Shown in pieces: positions 1 through 13,820 of a DNA stretch of 64,000 nucleotides. The stretch lies in the NCBI GenBank assembly GCA_013339765.2, contig CM023454.1, positions 59,167,826 through 59,231,825 on the forward strand. The letters run 5' to 3'. Every line of letters begins with the position of its first letter. Position 1 is the first letter of the stretch. Origin of the DNA: Haemaphysalis longicornis (lineage: Eukaryota; Arthropoda; Arachnida; Ixodida; Ixodidae). A program made the translations under genes and the position numbers. The notes under the pieces are model-generated. The model was not told the origin of the DNA and ran no database searches. It saw only the letters and a list, made by a program, of their open reading frames with translations.

Positions 1-1445
1 TAAGATTAACATCAAGCTGTGGCTGCTCGTACAGTGCAAAAGTTTATAAAAATGTCGTTAGGCGAAAAAAGATGTTGAATAAGTAGGGTAGTTATTGCAA
101 ACATACCTGTATATCATGGCGAAACCACACCTTTAACACATCTCGTGAAGCTTTTTCTATCATCCAGGGTTAGCCAATTTTAACCAAGGCGATTTTTATT
201 TCTTTTCTATGTTCTGCTTCTCTAATACCCGCTGCTTCTTCAGTGATTACGTTTTATTAGGTGTTTTTGGGTGTACAACGCTGCCCACGTTTCTACCTTC
301 TGAAAACGCTAATTTTTTTCTTGAGGGTTCCTTTAAAGTCCTGCGTCCTGTGTCTAACTCAGTTGAAGTTCTTACATTTTACTAGTTTTTTTCTATGTTT
401 CAAAATTTACCCTTACTTTGCGCATAGCCATGCTATAATCATATAACTGAATCTTGCTTATGAAATCCACATCTTGAAGAATACCTTTGCTGTAACTCAA
501 AATGATGTTGATTTCGTTTCTTGTCTTCCCATCAAAACTTTTCGATTCTATTTTGTACCCTTGCGTTGGTTTAAAATGCGTTCAATATATTGCGGTTATT
601 TCTCTGTGCAAATCCATTCAGTGTAACTCCTTGACTGCTGCAAGTACCGAATTCCAAATTACCCGCTGACTATTGATCTATTGTGTTCGCCCGTACCTTT
701 GAGGTACAATTCATTACAATACTTAACCCTGCTGTTCTCTTATTCATTGCTTACTCGACGTATTCGTAGAACGGTCTACGTCTTCATCCTCGAAGTTGGC
801 TCTTGGTGCATTCGCTGGTATTATCTTCATTGTTGTGCTTGAACAGAACGGCTCAGTCCCTATTGCTAACAGCTATGAATTATGCCACATTCCCTGGTAT
901 CTTCATGTAGAACAAAAATCCCAACCCGTGGCGTTTCATTTTGAGAGGTACCCGAAGGCACGGACTATGTCTGCCAGTCAGTTCTATGAAGACTTCTCTT
1001 TTTCTTCTAACCTCCTTAGCCCAGTACCGTAGCATTTAATGTCCGAGAGCTGGTCTAATCATACAGCTAAGCTTCCTTCTCTAGGCAGCGTTGGTGCGTT
1101 CAACGTTGCCAGGTCCACATTACAGAGGCAGCCTGTTGGGACACAAGAGACTGTTGGCACCATTAGCTATATCACTGGGTGTCCCGCTGCTGTTATGAAG
1201 TGCTCTGCAGATGCTGAGGACTGAAAGCCAATATTTGGATTCGTCTCTCATAAGGAGTTTGCGCCACCTACTACACCGGGATGGCAAGATTATTTTCAAG
1301 TGGGGGAGTGCTGTTTGTGCATGAGTGTAAACAACTCAGCGCTGAAAACGCATGACGAGTAACTCGGGAGCTGCAGGCATCACCCACAATGAGAGTGAAT
1401 CCCTACTGTTGAATCAAAAAGTGCATGACGCTGAGGAATGCCTTA
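1..1445. other. AT-rich noncoding stretch, nothing recognised
   Basis: Only short open frames under about 80 codons occur here. None resembles a protein family I know, and I see no tRNA-like box or clear repeat. Confidence 0.5.
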
Positions 1446-1610
1446 TGTTGACGACGTGTGAAGAAAACCAGGGAGACGAAGCAAGGAAGAGTACGTGCAG
1501 AAGAACAAAAAGTCACCACCAGCACGTCCAATTTTAGTTATCATCATCACGCTTTTCTTGAATAAGTTGTGGTCCTTCTAACGCCACCACGGCATCTGCG
1601 ATACCTCCTT
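1446..1610 (+). repeat. Putative 5' LTR remnant of the old BEL element
   Basis: Begins with TGTTGACGAC, followed by an A/G-rich run and the shared block AAAAAGTCACCACC, then a shared tail around CTAACGNCACCACNGC. The same order of blocks recurs about 6.2 kb downstream at 7707-7855. Identity is patchy, with an insertion in this copy, so the LTR reading is inference. Confidence 0.4.
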
Positions 1611-2479
1611 CGCGATAGTGCGATGGTCAGGCTGTGGTTAACGTTGTCGACGCTGTGAACCCCCACGGCGTGAACAGGCGGGCCCGCAATATAATGTAGA
1701 TTGGACAGGTGCCGCGGGAACGATGGAGGCCATGGAGTAGCAACACAAGATATAGAAAACCAGCGAGGCTTTATTGCGGTATTATATAGAAACCCTAACA
1801 GAGAAATACTCCTGACGGAGCGCAAAACGCTGCGAGTGCAGTCTACAACCCCTTATGAATGAGGCTGGCCAGAAGTTTCTCAAGTAAACAAATCGAAGCA
1901 CGCTGGTTACACTATGCAAGCAAGTGCCAAGTATCTGGTGGTCTTTAAAACAAAGTAACAGCGAGAAAGAGCAAGTTCTGTAGGCAGAAAATTCAGGATC
2001 AGAGTTCTAAAGGGTGCTGGAATATGAAGTGAGTGAGGGAAGTAAATATGTTCACGCACAGCGGATCGTGCTCAGGGAAGTAATACCAATATTTGAATGC
2101 AAGGTACTAACCTCACGGAACCAATTGACAGTGAAGCTACCCAGGCTCTAAATGGTCAAGTGTGACAGAACCAGCAAGCTGTAGCGCTAATAATAAAATC
2201 AATTTCAGAAAACAATACACAACATAGAGAGCACGCCGAAGGTGCTAAAATATATTGAAATGATGGAATTTTAAAGTGGCGAAGCTGCGCCGCTGGAAGG
2301 AGGGTTGCAGTTCTCAGAAGAGAACTAAGAGCACGTCGTATAACTGCTGTTGGAAGCGTTCAGCAAGTAGGGGAATCTAGGAGAGTTTTAAAAGAAGAAC
2401 CTCAACAGTCTCGAAGCTCTCAAGAGCAGGAAAGATCTAATCGGAGCAAAACGGCTTTTTAACAAGGTACAGGTGAAAA

Positions 2480-5400
2480 ACGATGGCTGGACTCATTGGG
2501 CAGTCAGATTGGAAAGCTACGCGCCAATGGTACTGACGTTCATGTAGAAAGCTTGACCTTCCGGTATGATAGTGCACTTCAACTTGAAGGACGCAATTTA
2601 TCAATAAACAACCGGACGGAATCCTCGCAACCCGTATCAGACGTAAGATGTCAAACACTCGAGAGGCCATTACACTTTCTGCGAATTAACATCAGCAGTA
2701 GTGAAAGAGAATTGGACTACTAAAGCAGTAACAAAGCGAAAAACAATCGCGCACCCACAACGAACGTCAAACCTACCTTCAGGACGTCAAGTCTCCCTAG
2801 CATCGGATAACAAAAGTGGGTATTCTGCGAAACACGGGACAATATGCAGAAGACTGTCGACGAATGCATGGCGGAATGAAATGAAGTGTTCGCTACAGCG
2901 TAAAAACCGTTGCTTTCGCTGCACCAGACGAACCAAGACGGCACAAATTTGCCGAGCCAAAATACGGTGAAAGGTCTGCAAAGGGAAGCACGCCACATCA
3001 ATGTGCTGTCAAAAAAAACGCGATCACTGTTGAAGGACGAAGAAAAACTGCTTAAGCGCGAAAAAGAGTCCAACCAATCTGCATACCGTCGTTCCTGCAG
3101 TCTGCACGCACAATAGATAAACACCACTGTATGCATCTTGTTACAAACTGCGGTTTGTAATGCTTGTAAAGAATAATGCTTGACAACGGGAGCCAACGAT
3201 TTTTCAGCCTTCAATGCTGGTGAAAAATCTTAGGATGCAAGAGGAAAAGGATGGAGAGGCTCACCAGGGATTGTACGGTGGCAGCGAGACAGAAATAAAA
3301 ATGACGTATGTGGAGGCAAAAATAAAAAGGCATTAGTCAGAAGAAGAGTTTGTAAATTAAGCAGTTAAATAGACATTATCACAAACGACACATTGCCATC
3401 ACCACTCAAGAGAGTAGTGCAGGAATTGAAACCTCTAGGACTGACGTCAGCAGATAAAGTGCTGCAGTAAATTCGGACAAGGGCCCCAATACAGGGCTCC
3501 TGAGAGCTGATTAAAATGGCGAGATCATTACGTGACGAACAAAGTGGCTTCAAAAAAAAGTAATGGCAGCAGAAACAATTTTCTGCAGAACTTTACATGT
3601 ACCATTACACTCTCTGATCAAACTATCGAATACGCCAACCGTGAGGCTGCTGGAGGTTACAACTACAAATTCAGACATAAACGACGAAGCCATAAAGCTT
3701 TTGGAACTAGAATCAGTGGGCATCAATGACAACAGGCTCTAAGTTAGGACAGCAGGCAACGATGGATGAAATCAGTTCAGCGAAGACACCGTGGCTTTCA
3801 TATATGGACGTTACAAATTTGGGCTTCCTTGGAAGGAACACATTACGTTTCATTAAAACAAGTCGGTAGCCGAAAAAGATCCTTTACAGGTAACCAAAAA
3901 ACTACTGCGATACCCCAAAAGTCTTCAAGCTTAGGAAATGCCAATATCAGAGTATAAAGATCCGCGTATAGCTGAGAAAGTGAACACGGGAGAAGACAAA
4001 AACTGGAAGTACTTCGCTTACTACATTCCAAATCAGGCTGTGAATAAATAGGACACAACAACAACCAAGATTCCAATTGTGTTTGATGCATCCTCGAGAC
4101 GTATACCGGGTAGGTCGTTACGTGGGAACTTAAGAACTGTAAGAAACCTTACTCCTGACTACGCATCTCTATTCATATGTTTCAGACACTAATAATGACG
4201 GCCGCCGACGTCGAAAAAGCTTTCCTTCAAATGGCCCATTATAAGAAAGATCGGGATGCACTTCACCTTTGGTAGTGTGAAGAGCTTCCAAACAAAGACT
4301 CAGAGCTTCCCACAGTTGAGACCTGTCGGATGAAAAGGTTTGCATTCGAAACGAAGCCCGATAGTTTTTGACCAGCTGCAAAAAATCGTCGCTATCTTGA
4401 TTGAGTAAGAGAAAAATTCCCTAGCACATACAAAATATAAAGGAATTTAAGTCGAACATGTGTTGTTAGGTGCGGGGGAGATGTCAACAGCACAAACCAT
4501 GTACAACGAAGCATAAGGTATATTTTCTGCAGCCGAAATGAATGAAAAAAATGGCCATTTAACAAACCAAACTTAACGAAGTGTGTTTTGCAAAACGGGG
4601 AAGACGTAGGCACGCAACTGTGGCAAGAAGGCAGAAGTAAAGGTCGGGGTAATGAAGTCAAATTTTATAGGGGACCAAATTAGTTTTGGAGCACTAAACG
4701 GCGATCAGAGATACTGTGAAAGAGATGATCAAATGCAATCGTAGACAATCCACCGACGGTTTATACCAACCCATAGGCAAATTACAGCTTATTCTGTGCG
4801 AGCCAAGATGCAAATGCAGAATGTTTGCAAATAGTCATTTCCCTGAAATGTTTGATTACTAGAGATATTGAACAGCTTGTATTGAGTGGATTCCAGAGCT
4901 GGAGTTGCAGAACTTGTTTTTTGTGGCCAAGATGCTCACATGCTTTGCATAGGTAGGATACTTAACGACTCTTAACATAGTTTTTGATGCAAGCCCAAGA
5001 GCATATGAACTATGGGAAGACCACATGCACTGATTGAGGCAAAAATAGCTAGCTTCTTACCACTCGAAAGAGCAGAACCTTTTTAGCAATGGTCACAGTA
5101 GAATTAGCAAAATACATCGTTTAGAGTTTTGTTCTTGCAATAATTACAAAACGTGTTTTGCTTTGTAAAATCACGAAAATTAAGGGCATTTCGCATAAAA
5201 TCGAGTAAGTGTAATTAAGTAGAAATAAAGTGCAAACCAATGGGGCAATTTACAAATTAATAAAAATCCCTTCCGACCTGATGACGAGAGGTATAAAAAT
5301 GAAACAACAGCTTGATTCAGAGGCCTGGTGGAAAGGTTAACCAGGCTTATGGGATTTCGTAAGAGGCCGGCATACGAACTGCAGGTAAATATATTGGAAG

Positions 5401-6250
5401 AATACTAGGTCGCGACGTGAACCATTTTATGCTTACGTCGTCCAATATATAGAAAAACCTATTGACCCGAGCCCGTTCGAGAAGGAAAGAAAGATTGCGG
5501 CATGGGTGCTACGGTAGGTAAGAAGCTACCAAAAACAACTCATGCGTCCTCTTACTTTAAGTGCGACGGGAGAGGAAGGCACAACACAATTACATGACGT
5601 CGAATTTCAATGGACCCTGAAGGTACAATCAGAATGAAATGTCGACTAGACCGAGTCGACAGCAGTTTTGACGAGACACACCCCATCATGCTGCAGAAAA
5701 ACTCTAAGCGCTATGAGATTTTGGTAGTGCATGTGTATCCGACAGTGCACGGCGGTGCCCAGGTAATGCTTACCAAATTAAGAACAAAGTTGTGGTGTGT
5801 TTAAATGCGGCAGGTAGTCCGAATCAATATTAAGAGATGCATTACATGCACGGAATTCAACGCTCAACCGATGGCTCAGGGAATGGCGCTACTGCCAGCT
5901 CATAGCCCCCACCTAGTGAAGGGTATTTGAAGCCGTAGGAGACGATTTCGTTGTAACAGTGCATGTAGGTAACAGGCATGTAGATACACTGAGAAAAGGA
6001 CGTAGGTTGCCATTTTTACCTGTACGGTTACGCGAGATGCATATATGATCTAATGAAGAGTACATCCTTCGACTGCTTCATACAAGCATTTATAAGATTC
6101 ATAGCCAGATGAGGCATGTGCCCGACCATCTACTGCAATATTACCAGATCATTCAAAAAGTCTGAAAAAAAGGAATGAAATTCCTAGAATGAAGGACAAT
6201 AAATTCCATCAATTCACGACGAACCTTCAGATCGCATGGTAGTACATATC
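2480..6250 (+). pseudogene. BEL/Pao gag-pol remnant
   Basis: At 2910-3010 a run with CFRC, a later C and a second CKxC...C block, read across a TGA, fits the paired zinc knuckles of BEL gag. Around 3800-4130 the translation contains KFGLPWKE, YYIP and IVFDASSR, and at 4197-4270 ADVEKAFLQM followed by KKDRDALHLW, all typical of the N-terminal half of BEL reverse transcriptase. At 5830-5900 the block RCITCTEFNAQPMAQ matches the integrase CxxC region, followed by FEAVGDDF, where BEL integrases carry their first catalytic Asp. Many nonsense codons and frame changes separate these pieces. It cannot encode a functional protein. I see no RNase H segment with confidence between RT and integrase. Confidence 0.6.
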
Positions 6251-7706
6251 CGTATTAAACCCCTGCTTGGGCTGCTGTCACAGCAGACTGAGCAGAAGTG
6301 TTAAGTCGTTCAAATAAAAGACTATTGTAACATTGCTTATGATAGAATAACAGCTCCGGACAACTGTTGTGATAGCCGGAGGAGTACTCAACAACCGACG
6401 GCTCACATATACACGGTGGTTCATCTATATGCATGATAATTTTAATAAAGGGCAATGCCATTACTCTAACTGAACCCAGCGCATATTATTCCCAGTACAG
6501 TTAAATGCGGCAAGTAACTTTATCGCTTTTGAAATTTAATTAAAATATTTCAATTATTATACCGATCGAGAAGTACTTCCTAAATCATTGAAGTGTCAAT
6601 AAGACATCTGTAGATACTCATGGGATTAATCTAACTGCGGAATTTTCAACAACGGACTACTTGCGTACTCATTTATTCTGACTGATAAAAAACCCCACGA
6701 ATATAAAAAAATACGATTTGATGGCGCTGTCGCGTGCATTGTAAAGCCATGCAGTCGAACAAGACGCGTCTGGGTTAGCCAGAATAAAAAAATACCATAA
6801 AAAATTTAGAAATCCGGACCGAGATTGTCTGCTCTCTCCATTGGCACTTTCCGAAACTAGCCGTTGCTGCATATTTAACGCATACACTTTTTAAGTTGAT
6901 GCGCTGTATTTTTGCACGTGTAATGGGCAAAGCAGCTGGTTTCAATCAGCCTATTTGATGGCGCTGGTTTATGATGCGCACAGCAGCGCTGCCTCGTGGT
7001 ATTCCGATATTTTGCGGGGTTTCTTCATCAGCGCGAAAAAATGAGTACGGAGTTTGTTCGTCGCTAGATAATACCACAGTGTAATTCCTCTCGTGGGTAC
7101 CTGCAAGTGTATGACTAAAACTTCAATGATTAGGCGCAGTCTTGTCGCGTTACATATTTACTAACTATTTGACAAAATTGCATCAACTAAAAACACCCTG
7201 GCCGCTTCTCCAATGTACTGGAAGCATTTTGCGCTAGCGTTTTTCGAGTAACGCCATTGCTCTCTTTTTATAATCTTGGTGGATATTCACTGGGGCACCC
7301 TGTAATACGATTACACCAAAAAACCGCTGCCAATTACCCCGGCCGACATCATAGGAGATTGACAGACACTTCATCAAGATCCCGAAGCAGCCAAAACTTG
7401 CCTAAAAGGTTTCTAGAAATAGTCACTAGAAATAAGAGCACCATCTTGGGAAAGCGTCCAGAAGGAATACCTAGCGGAGTCAAGAAGCACAATTGTGAAA
7501 TAGTCGGGTAATACTAAGACAAAAACGGGGACATTGTTTTTATAGAGGACAAGTAGAACCGTGCCCATTGGAAGCTGCGGAAAGCTGAGAAAATATTTCC
7601 ACGCAGGGACGGCCTATTCGGAGTATGTTTGGTAAAGCCACGTGACAGACAGGTAATCAGGATAATGGTGCAGCTTTTGTACTCCATAGAGGGTTGCCAC
7701 CTTTGA

Positions 7707-7855
7707 ATGTCGCCGACCGGAAGAAAAAAAATACATCGTGAAAAAGCGGCAAAGAAGTGAGGAAGAAGAAAAAAGTCACCACCTTCACGTTGCTTTTTAT
7801 GAATTTTCGTTCGTCCTAACGACACCACAGCCTCTGCGTCTCCGTCGTCTCAACA
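7707..7855 (+). repeat. Putative 3' LTR remnant of the old BEL element
   Basis: Matches the 1446-1610 repeat in block order: TGTCGCCGAC start, purine-rich run, AAAAAAGTCACCACC, then CTAACGACACCACAGC. It ends near CAACA, compatible with an LTR terminus. Similarity is moderate. Confidence 0.4.
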
Positions 7856-10800
7856 CGGTCATGCGAATGCTTTCTGGAAGGAATAAAGGCGCGTATGACT
7901 AAAAGGTGTGTTAGGAGCACGATTCTACACGAGACGACAAAAAAACGGATAGAAGCACATCAATTTTGGTAGGCGGGTTGTGCGGTAACACATGGTTGTC
8001 TGCGTCTCATTTACTGGTAGATCACATTGGCGCGCAGTTTTTCATGGTTTGGCCACCGCTCCTGTGCTCAGTTTTATTTGTACATAATCTGTGCAATTGA
8101 CGCATGCCGTGCAAACGTCACTTCGGCTTACTCATAAAACAAAATTCGCATTTCAAAAAAAAATTTCTTGCTCTAGGTGTATCTTTTACAGAAAAATTTG
8201 TACAATAGTGTTCTTAGACTGAATTTTCTACGTATGATATTTCCAAACTGTTCTGAGAATGCAAACCGTTTCTAAGAAAATCGAGATGCGTTTGGCGAAA
8301 AATAACCCTTCTACTTTTGGGCATCAAAGTACACTTTGTGCAATATTTGGTAAAATATACGTAACTGTCAAATGCATTTTTTCAGGTAGAGATATATTTA
8401 CCATTTTCCGCTTCTATTTTTTGTGGTAAAATCAGGTACACCACTCTATAAAAAACATTTTTGCATGTGCGCGGAGAAGCATAGCTGACAAAAAACATCT
8501 TATAGAGCAGAAAAGTATTTTGCTTGCTAGATTGTATATACGATAAGAAATACCCGACCTCAACGCTGAGTTGGTTGTTTTCTAATTTGGACTTAGAAGT
8601 TAAAAAGCACTGGTAACCGAGCTACACTTGCAGGAAACAACGCCTCTGTTGAATGTGGTGGCACTGAGGATAGTATATTTTAATGGTATAAACATAAGAA
8701 ACAGCGCTTTTTCTCGTTTTCGAGATCGATATAGCAGCAAATAAAACAGCTCTATTGTGCCTTTGCCCCTTCAAATAAACAAAATGATATAAAAAAAGAA
8801 TGATGTTCTTAAAGTTGTTGCCAACACGGAAAAATTGAAAGTGGGTTTACTAGACAATATCAAGCTGTGAACTTTAACATGTACAGACTACAGAGGTCCC
8901 CCTTTCTTATGAGGGTGTGTCAAAATTTCTTAGGCACTCATTCTAATGTTTTACTTCAAGTAGCACGCGTCTGAAAGTGCATTCGCTGATGTAGACGCAT
9001 TCATCACAATCGTATACAACGAAGGGCTTGTTAGGTCAGCGGTGTGTTTTTATTAAAAAGACACCATGATGTCCTGAACTGATTAAGAACTGAACCTACC
9101 TGAATATTGCAACTTTTTTGCGGTGCTTGTTTTGAACAAAGTTGAAACGCCGTTGTTAAGTTCAGAAAATAAATGTTTCTATAGGAAGTCTGTCGTTTTA
9201 CTACATGAAATGGCCCATAGTAAAAAATTTCGAGACCGCACATGAAAATTCAGGTACCTTGTTAACAATCTTAACAACTTTTAACAAACGTGACAATTGA
9301 ATATTTGTTCAGGCTTTAAAGAATGAATAAAACATGAAACCTCAAAAAGGTAATTTGTTTCCCAAAAAGGTTATGCAACCTATTCTGTCGTGAATGCCGC
9401 GGGAATGCTCATGCGCAATGCCTATTGTATATGAAGTGGCTGGAGTGAGAGCAAGCAGCCGGCGTTGCTTCCGAGCACCACTCAAACAACCGCTGCCTAT
9501 TTGTGGCATGTGTACGGAAATGAGAAAATGATTATCACCAAAGACTGCCGAGACTACCCAATCCCCCTCAGACACTTTCCTCTCGGGCAACAAGATCAAG
9601 CCCGCATCTATATTTTAAAACATTGTTCCAGAATACGGACGTCAGGAAAGGGCGAGGCCGTGATTGTGCAGGAGAATTGTTCGCGGTGTTGAATATTGTG
9701 GAGCTGAATCCCTTAACAACTGTAAACCTGCCCCACCACATATTGCGGTGATCTGTGCGCATGTCTTCGAGAATATAATATAAACAACAATCAACCCTCC
9801 TCTGACCCCGCAAATTACCAGCTAGCATATCACTCCCAGCGGTGAATTCACGAAAACCCCGAAAGCACACCATACCTACCAATAACACCTACGTCAGTTC
9901 GAGGGGTGGCGGAAAAAACTAAATCGCGGAGAATTTATTCAGGCCAACATTCCAAGCATTGCAGTTATTTTAGCATTTCCGGCATCATACCTAATGCCGA
10001 TATCATGGCAATACCAGTGATGTGGCCGCGTCCAGAATTTCTTGACCTCAAATGTCTTTACTGTGACTACTTTTATCATTTTAAAAGAATATTGGTACAG
10101 CCAGCCACGCGCCGGCGTATTTCCCGATGTTTCAAGGGCAGTTGCATTTCAGTGTGTTCACGTTCCTTCAGATCTGAAAGTTGTATGGGGCAATATTGAA
10201 CTATGTAATGGAAAGTTCTTGTCGTAAAATGTTATCGACGTCTTGCATTATGCCTGTCCTTTATCAAAAAACAACGTCACACTCATAACCTTGCCCAAAA
10301 GTCGCCACCCTTCAATACTTGGCTGGTGGCCGGAGATTTTATTCATGAAATATGTACTGGGCGTTTGGGCCTGTTATCATCAACCGGTGAACCGTCTTCG
10401 CAAATGATTTTTTTTGTATTAGATGTTGCATTTATTTCCTCCCTTAATTTGCCAGCCTACTAGAATTACTTCGCCTGTTGCAAAATACTTGACCTTGTCC
10501 TTTGCCTTGCCCCAATTTTTTTAACATTACCCATTTGCAAGGGCCAAGTGATTAAACTCTGCTACTATCTAACACAAGCACAAAGCCCTAAAAAAATTCT
10601 CTACTACGTAAAATACGATTTTACTGCTTTAAAAATGAGCTCTATATAATGTATATATTTCCCTCACGAAATTTGAATGTCTATTTAACAAAAAAGGACG
10701 TTTCTGTATATAGTATTCAGCCACGAACAAACACAATCAACAGTTTTTTGCAATTTTCAACCGTTCATTTAACAAACAATTCCAATCAAATGTAAACCAC

Positions 10801-12639
10801 TTCTACCTACAGATGAAGGGTATATAAAGCAAAAACCGTCAAATTTTAAGGTCAGTACAGGAGTCCTGAAACAATGCTGCATAGAATGACTAGAAAAAAC
10901 GCCACAGCAGTACAAAGCAATTATAAAACATACGGAAAATTTGAGGCGCTTCAGGAAAAAGCCTCAAAGAACAGGTCAAATTTCAAAAACATGTGCACGC
11001 CGGAGATCTGATTGTTCTTGCAAATAACAAAGCCAATTGCGTGAATTTCTTGCACCCTGAAAAGGCTTGTGTTCAGTTTAAACGATGATTTTTTTCTTCC
11101 CGTATCGCAGATTCGGAAAAGCTATGGGCTTCTTCCGAACTGCTTCAATAAAAAGCGAGAAAGATTATTTTTTAGGATAACCAAAAATAACCGCAAGCTA
11201 TTTTGTTTAAACGACGAACTAGAAAAACTGGCACCGGATTAATTCACAATAAAAGCCTTACCCAACACATGCACACTCTGTGTGGGGCAAAATCTGCGAA
11301 GTATTTAGGCTTCTCTCCAAACCCCAGTACGTTTTAGAACGGCAATACCCCGCGTACCATGCGCACACCTGACGGCGCAAAATGCTTTTTTTACAATTAT
11401 CAGGGCGTAATATTTATTTGTGAAACTTGGTTTTGTGGAATTATGAGGTATACAGCCACATAACCCCATTCTGACCAAATTTGTATTCCCGAAATGGGCG
11501 GAGTGCCAGCTATCTTTATCATATGGTTCAAAGTGTGCAGTAGTGCGCTATGACAAAGGGTCGAAAATGTTTAGACTCATTTGAAAAATTAAAACCTGAA
11601 ATTGTTGATTTTTGCAATTGAACCGGGCAACATCCGCTGACGTTTTAACATTACAACCATTTAAAAAGTTTTTTATTAGGTTGCACAAAAAACGATCCTG
11701 TCAAGTATTACTGGCGGTGATTTTAACCTATGCAACATATCTTGCGGTCAATGAATGCAGGCGTTACTTGTGCAAATTATGACTTATGCTTATTCAGATT
11801 TTTTGCTAGGATATTAAATTACCAGAGCATTTTAAGAAGAAAGGCACAGCCTACAGTCGCTCTATTTTTATGCAATTTTCTATTCTTTTCCTGTCAAAGT
11901 GTTCTGCTTCACAGCAGACATTCTCCCAGGGAAAGAAGACACAGGAAGTTGTCACAGTTGAACAAAATATCTAACGCATGATTCTTCAATTTTTTCATCC
12001 ATAACCACATATCTAATGAATTTTCAGGAACAAATTTGGACACGTTCACAAACATTAAAAAAGTGTTCCCCTTGTTTAAAAGCAAATTGGAAAAAGGCAT
12101 CAATACATAAGTGTCCCTATAACGAAAGAATAAAACAGTACAAGCCACTAGATAAAATGCCAGATAATAAAACGAATTATAGAATAAAACGGCTTTCATG
12201 TACCTCTTTTTGCAAACTGTCAAAACGATTCGCATTGGTATCAATGAACAAAGGACACAATATAAACACGACGGGATATGATTTCTTAGTGTTAAAAAGC
12301 TTCATATCCTAACTAAGATAACAAATGCCTGGATACACACTACTCTCAAGAAGAACCCGGCCACTATATTGTAAGTAGTTGGTAAAACGGTTACTGATTC
12401 TAATAAAACAGCGACTGCTTTGAGAACGCAACGAAATATAAAAACCCAAAATAAACACCACCATTTCTTTCTATAAAGCAGAAGCTTTTTTACAAGGCGA
12501 TATGGTTTTTCCAAGAAATATTACATTTCCCCTTTGAAGCGAGGACGACTCTGTTCGAGTTTTTTGCGCACTTTGACGATAACCCTGTGAAAAAAAAATG
12601 TTTGGAAGCCCTTGTAGCTTCGGCGTGTTTAACCTTACA
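7856..12639. other. AT-rich noncoding stretch, nothing recognised
   Basis: Open frames reach only about 110 codons (for example 11909-12244 on -) and have the composition of chance frames in AT-rich DNA. The somewhat less AT-rich patch at 9340-9890 also gives no recognisable protein. I see no RNA gene. Confidence 0.5.
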
Positions 12640-12735
12640 ATCAATAACTCAATCGATTACCAATCAATCAATTCATCAATCAAGCTATCAATCGATCGAT
12701 CTAATATTCAATCAATCAATCAATCTAAATTTTTC
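12640..12735. repeat. (CAAT)n tetranucleotide microsatellite
   Basis: Imperfect CAAT/ATCA repeats, with CAATCAATCAATCAATC at the right end and interrupted units such as ATCGATCGATC in the middle. Confidence 0.9.
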
Positions 12736-13106
12736 CTCGAGCGTTTCATTCCCGGAAAGATTTTATAAATATGCGAATGCATGACTCATGAGAAAAAATT
12801 GGCTTCCATTGCGTAAAAAGGGTTACTCAAAATTGGGAAAAGTGCAAAGGTTCTAGATTAGACTGTAAAGGCCTCATTCACAAAAAATGAGTAAAATACG
12901 GTACCTTTATCTCATAAAACCAGTTTTTGTATACATTTAAACTTTTTGAAGCAACCTTTACTTTGTATAAAAACATATTGCATGGGTTTGTTTTTTCTTC
13001 GCAATCTTTGTGTTTTAAGGTTTGAGGATCGATTGGAGAGAGTTTCAAAGAAGGTTGAACGCACTCGTAGGTTAATAGAATGCTTTGTTGGGTGTTTTGG
13101 CTCATG

Positions 13107-13713
13107 GCTTCAAAAAATTAAAACGAGCGCAAAGGACGAAAACAGAACAAACAGTAGACGGGACGAGTGCTCACTACCAACGATTTTATTTCGAAACCCT
13201 TCTCTGCATATAAAAGTGAACACCATAAATGCGCGCCTGCGGACAGAACACCTGAAGCGCAAGCCACAAGCGTGCTACCGATTGCGACATAAAAGGTGGA
13301 ACTCGCTCTCCCGCAAACCAACCGACGTCGTACTGACACAATCTGTTCCCCTATTTTTGATAAAGTAGGCCTCCAACAGTTCGTGGGCCACCGTGTCTCG
13401 GCTGCGTCCCATCACATTCAACACAAGAAACAAAGGCACGCATTCGCATTTTGCGCAGTACGCAAGAAGATTCGCACCGCTATCTTTTGTGAGTGATAGC
13501 TCATGTTTTTAAGCCCTGTCGTTCATACACCGGCCGGTTTGTTCTATATAGGACTTGCCGCAGTCGAGTGGCAACTCATAAACAACAGACACTGCACCGT
13601 ACACATAGCGCCTGGCATCCTTTTTACCTCAAGCCACCCCTTTTCTTGCACCCCCATTGATGTGCGCACACAACTTTGACAGCTTTCGCGGCGCTGGAAA
13701 AACGACAGGGACA
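13107..13713 (-). pseudogene. Penelope-like GIY-YIG endonuclease fragment, left arm
   Basis: Read on the minus strand, the segment contains VSVVYELPLDCGKSYIEQTG followed by RCMNDRA, the pattern of the GIY-YIG (URI) domain at the C-terminus of Penelope-like polyproteins. Next come a Cys pair (CAKCEC) and a GRSRDTVAHELLEAYFIKN block corresponding to the family's conserved tail. A TAA interrupts the frame just after the RCMNDRA block. Only the endonuclease end is present; no reverse transcriptase can be seen on this arm. Confidence 0.7.
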
Positions 13714-13820
13714 TTGTGCTTGCTCGCCACCTTTCTAATGTTATGTGTCACCTTGTGGATAACGGTACTACCTCAGGCCTATGGGGTCGCTTTTGCCTTT
13801 CTTCTTCCGTCACCCTGTCC

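Larger units (their letters stand above)
1446..7855 (+). mobile_element. Old decayed BEL/Pao LTR retrotransposon
   Basis: Scraps of a BEL/Pao polyprotein appear in the expected order on the + strand: CCHC-type zinc knuckles near 2910-3010, reverse transcriptase near 3790-4260 and integrase near 5800-6200. Weakly similar direct repeats lie outside them at 1446-1610 and 7707-7855 and could be the LTRs. Every coding segment carries many stops and frameshifts, so this is an ancient copy, much older than the BEL element at 33.7-39.4 kb. The outer limits rest on the faint LTR match and are less sure than the interior. Confidence 0.55.

Noticed and set aside
2720..3214. 164-codon minus frame
   Set aside because: Antisense to the zinc-knuckle part of the old BEL remnant, where the + strand has the better explanation.
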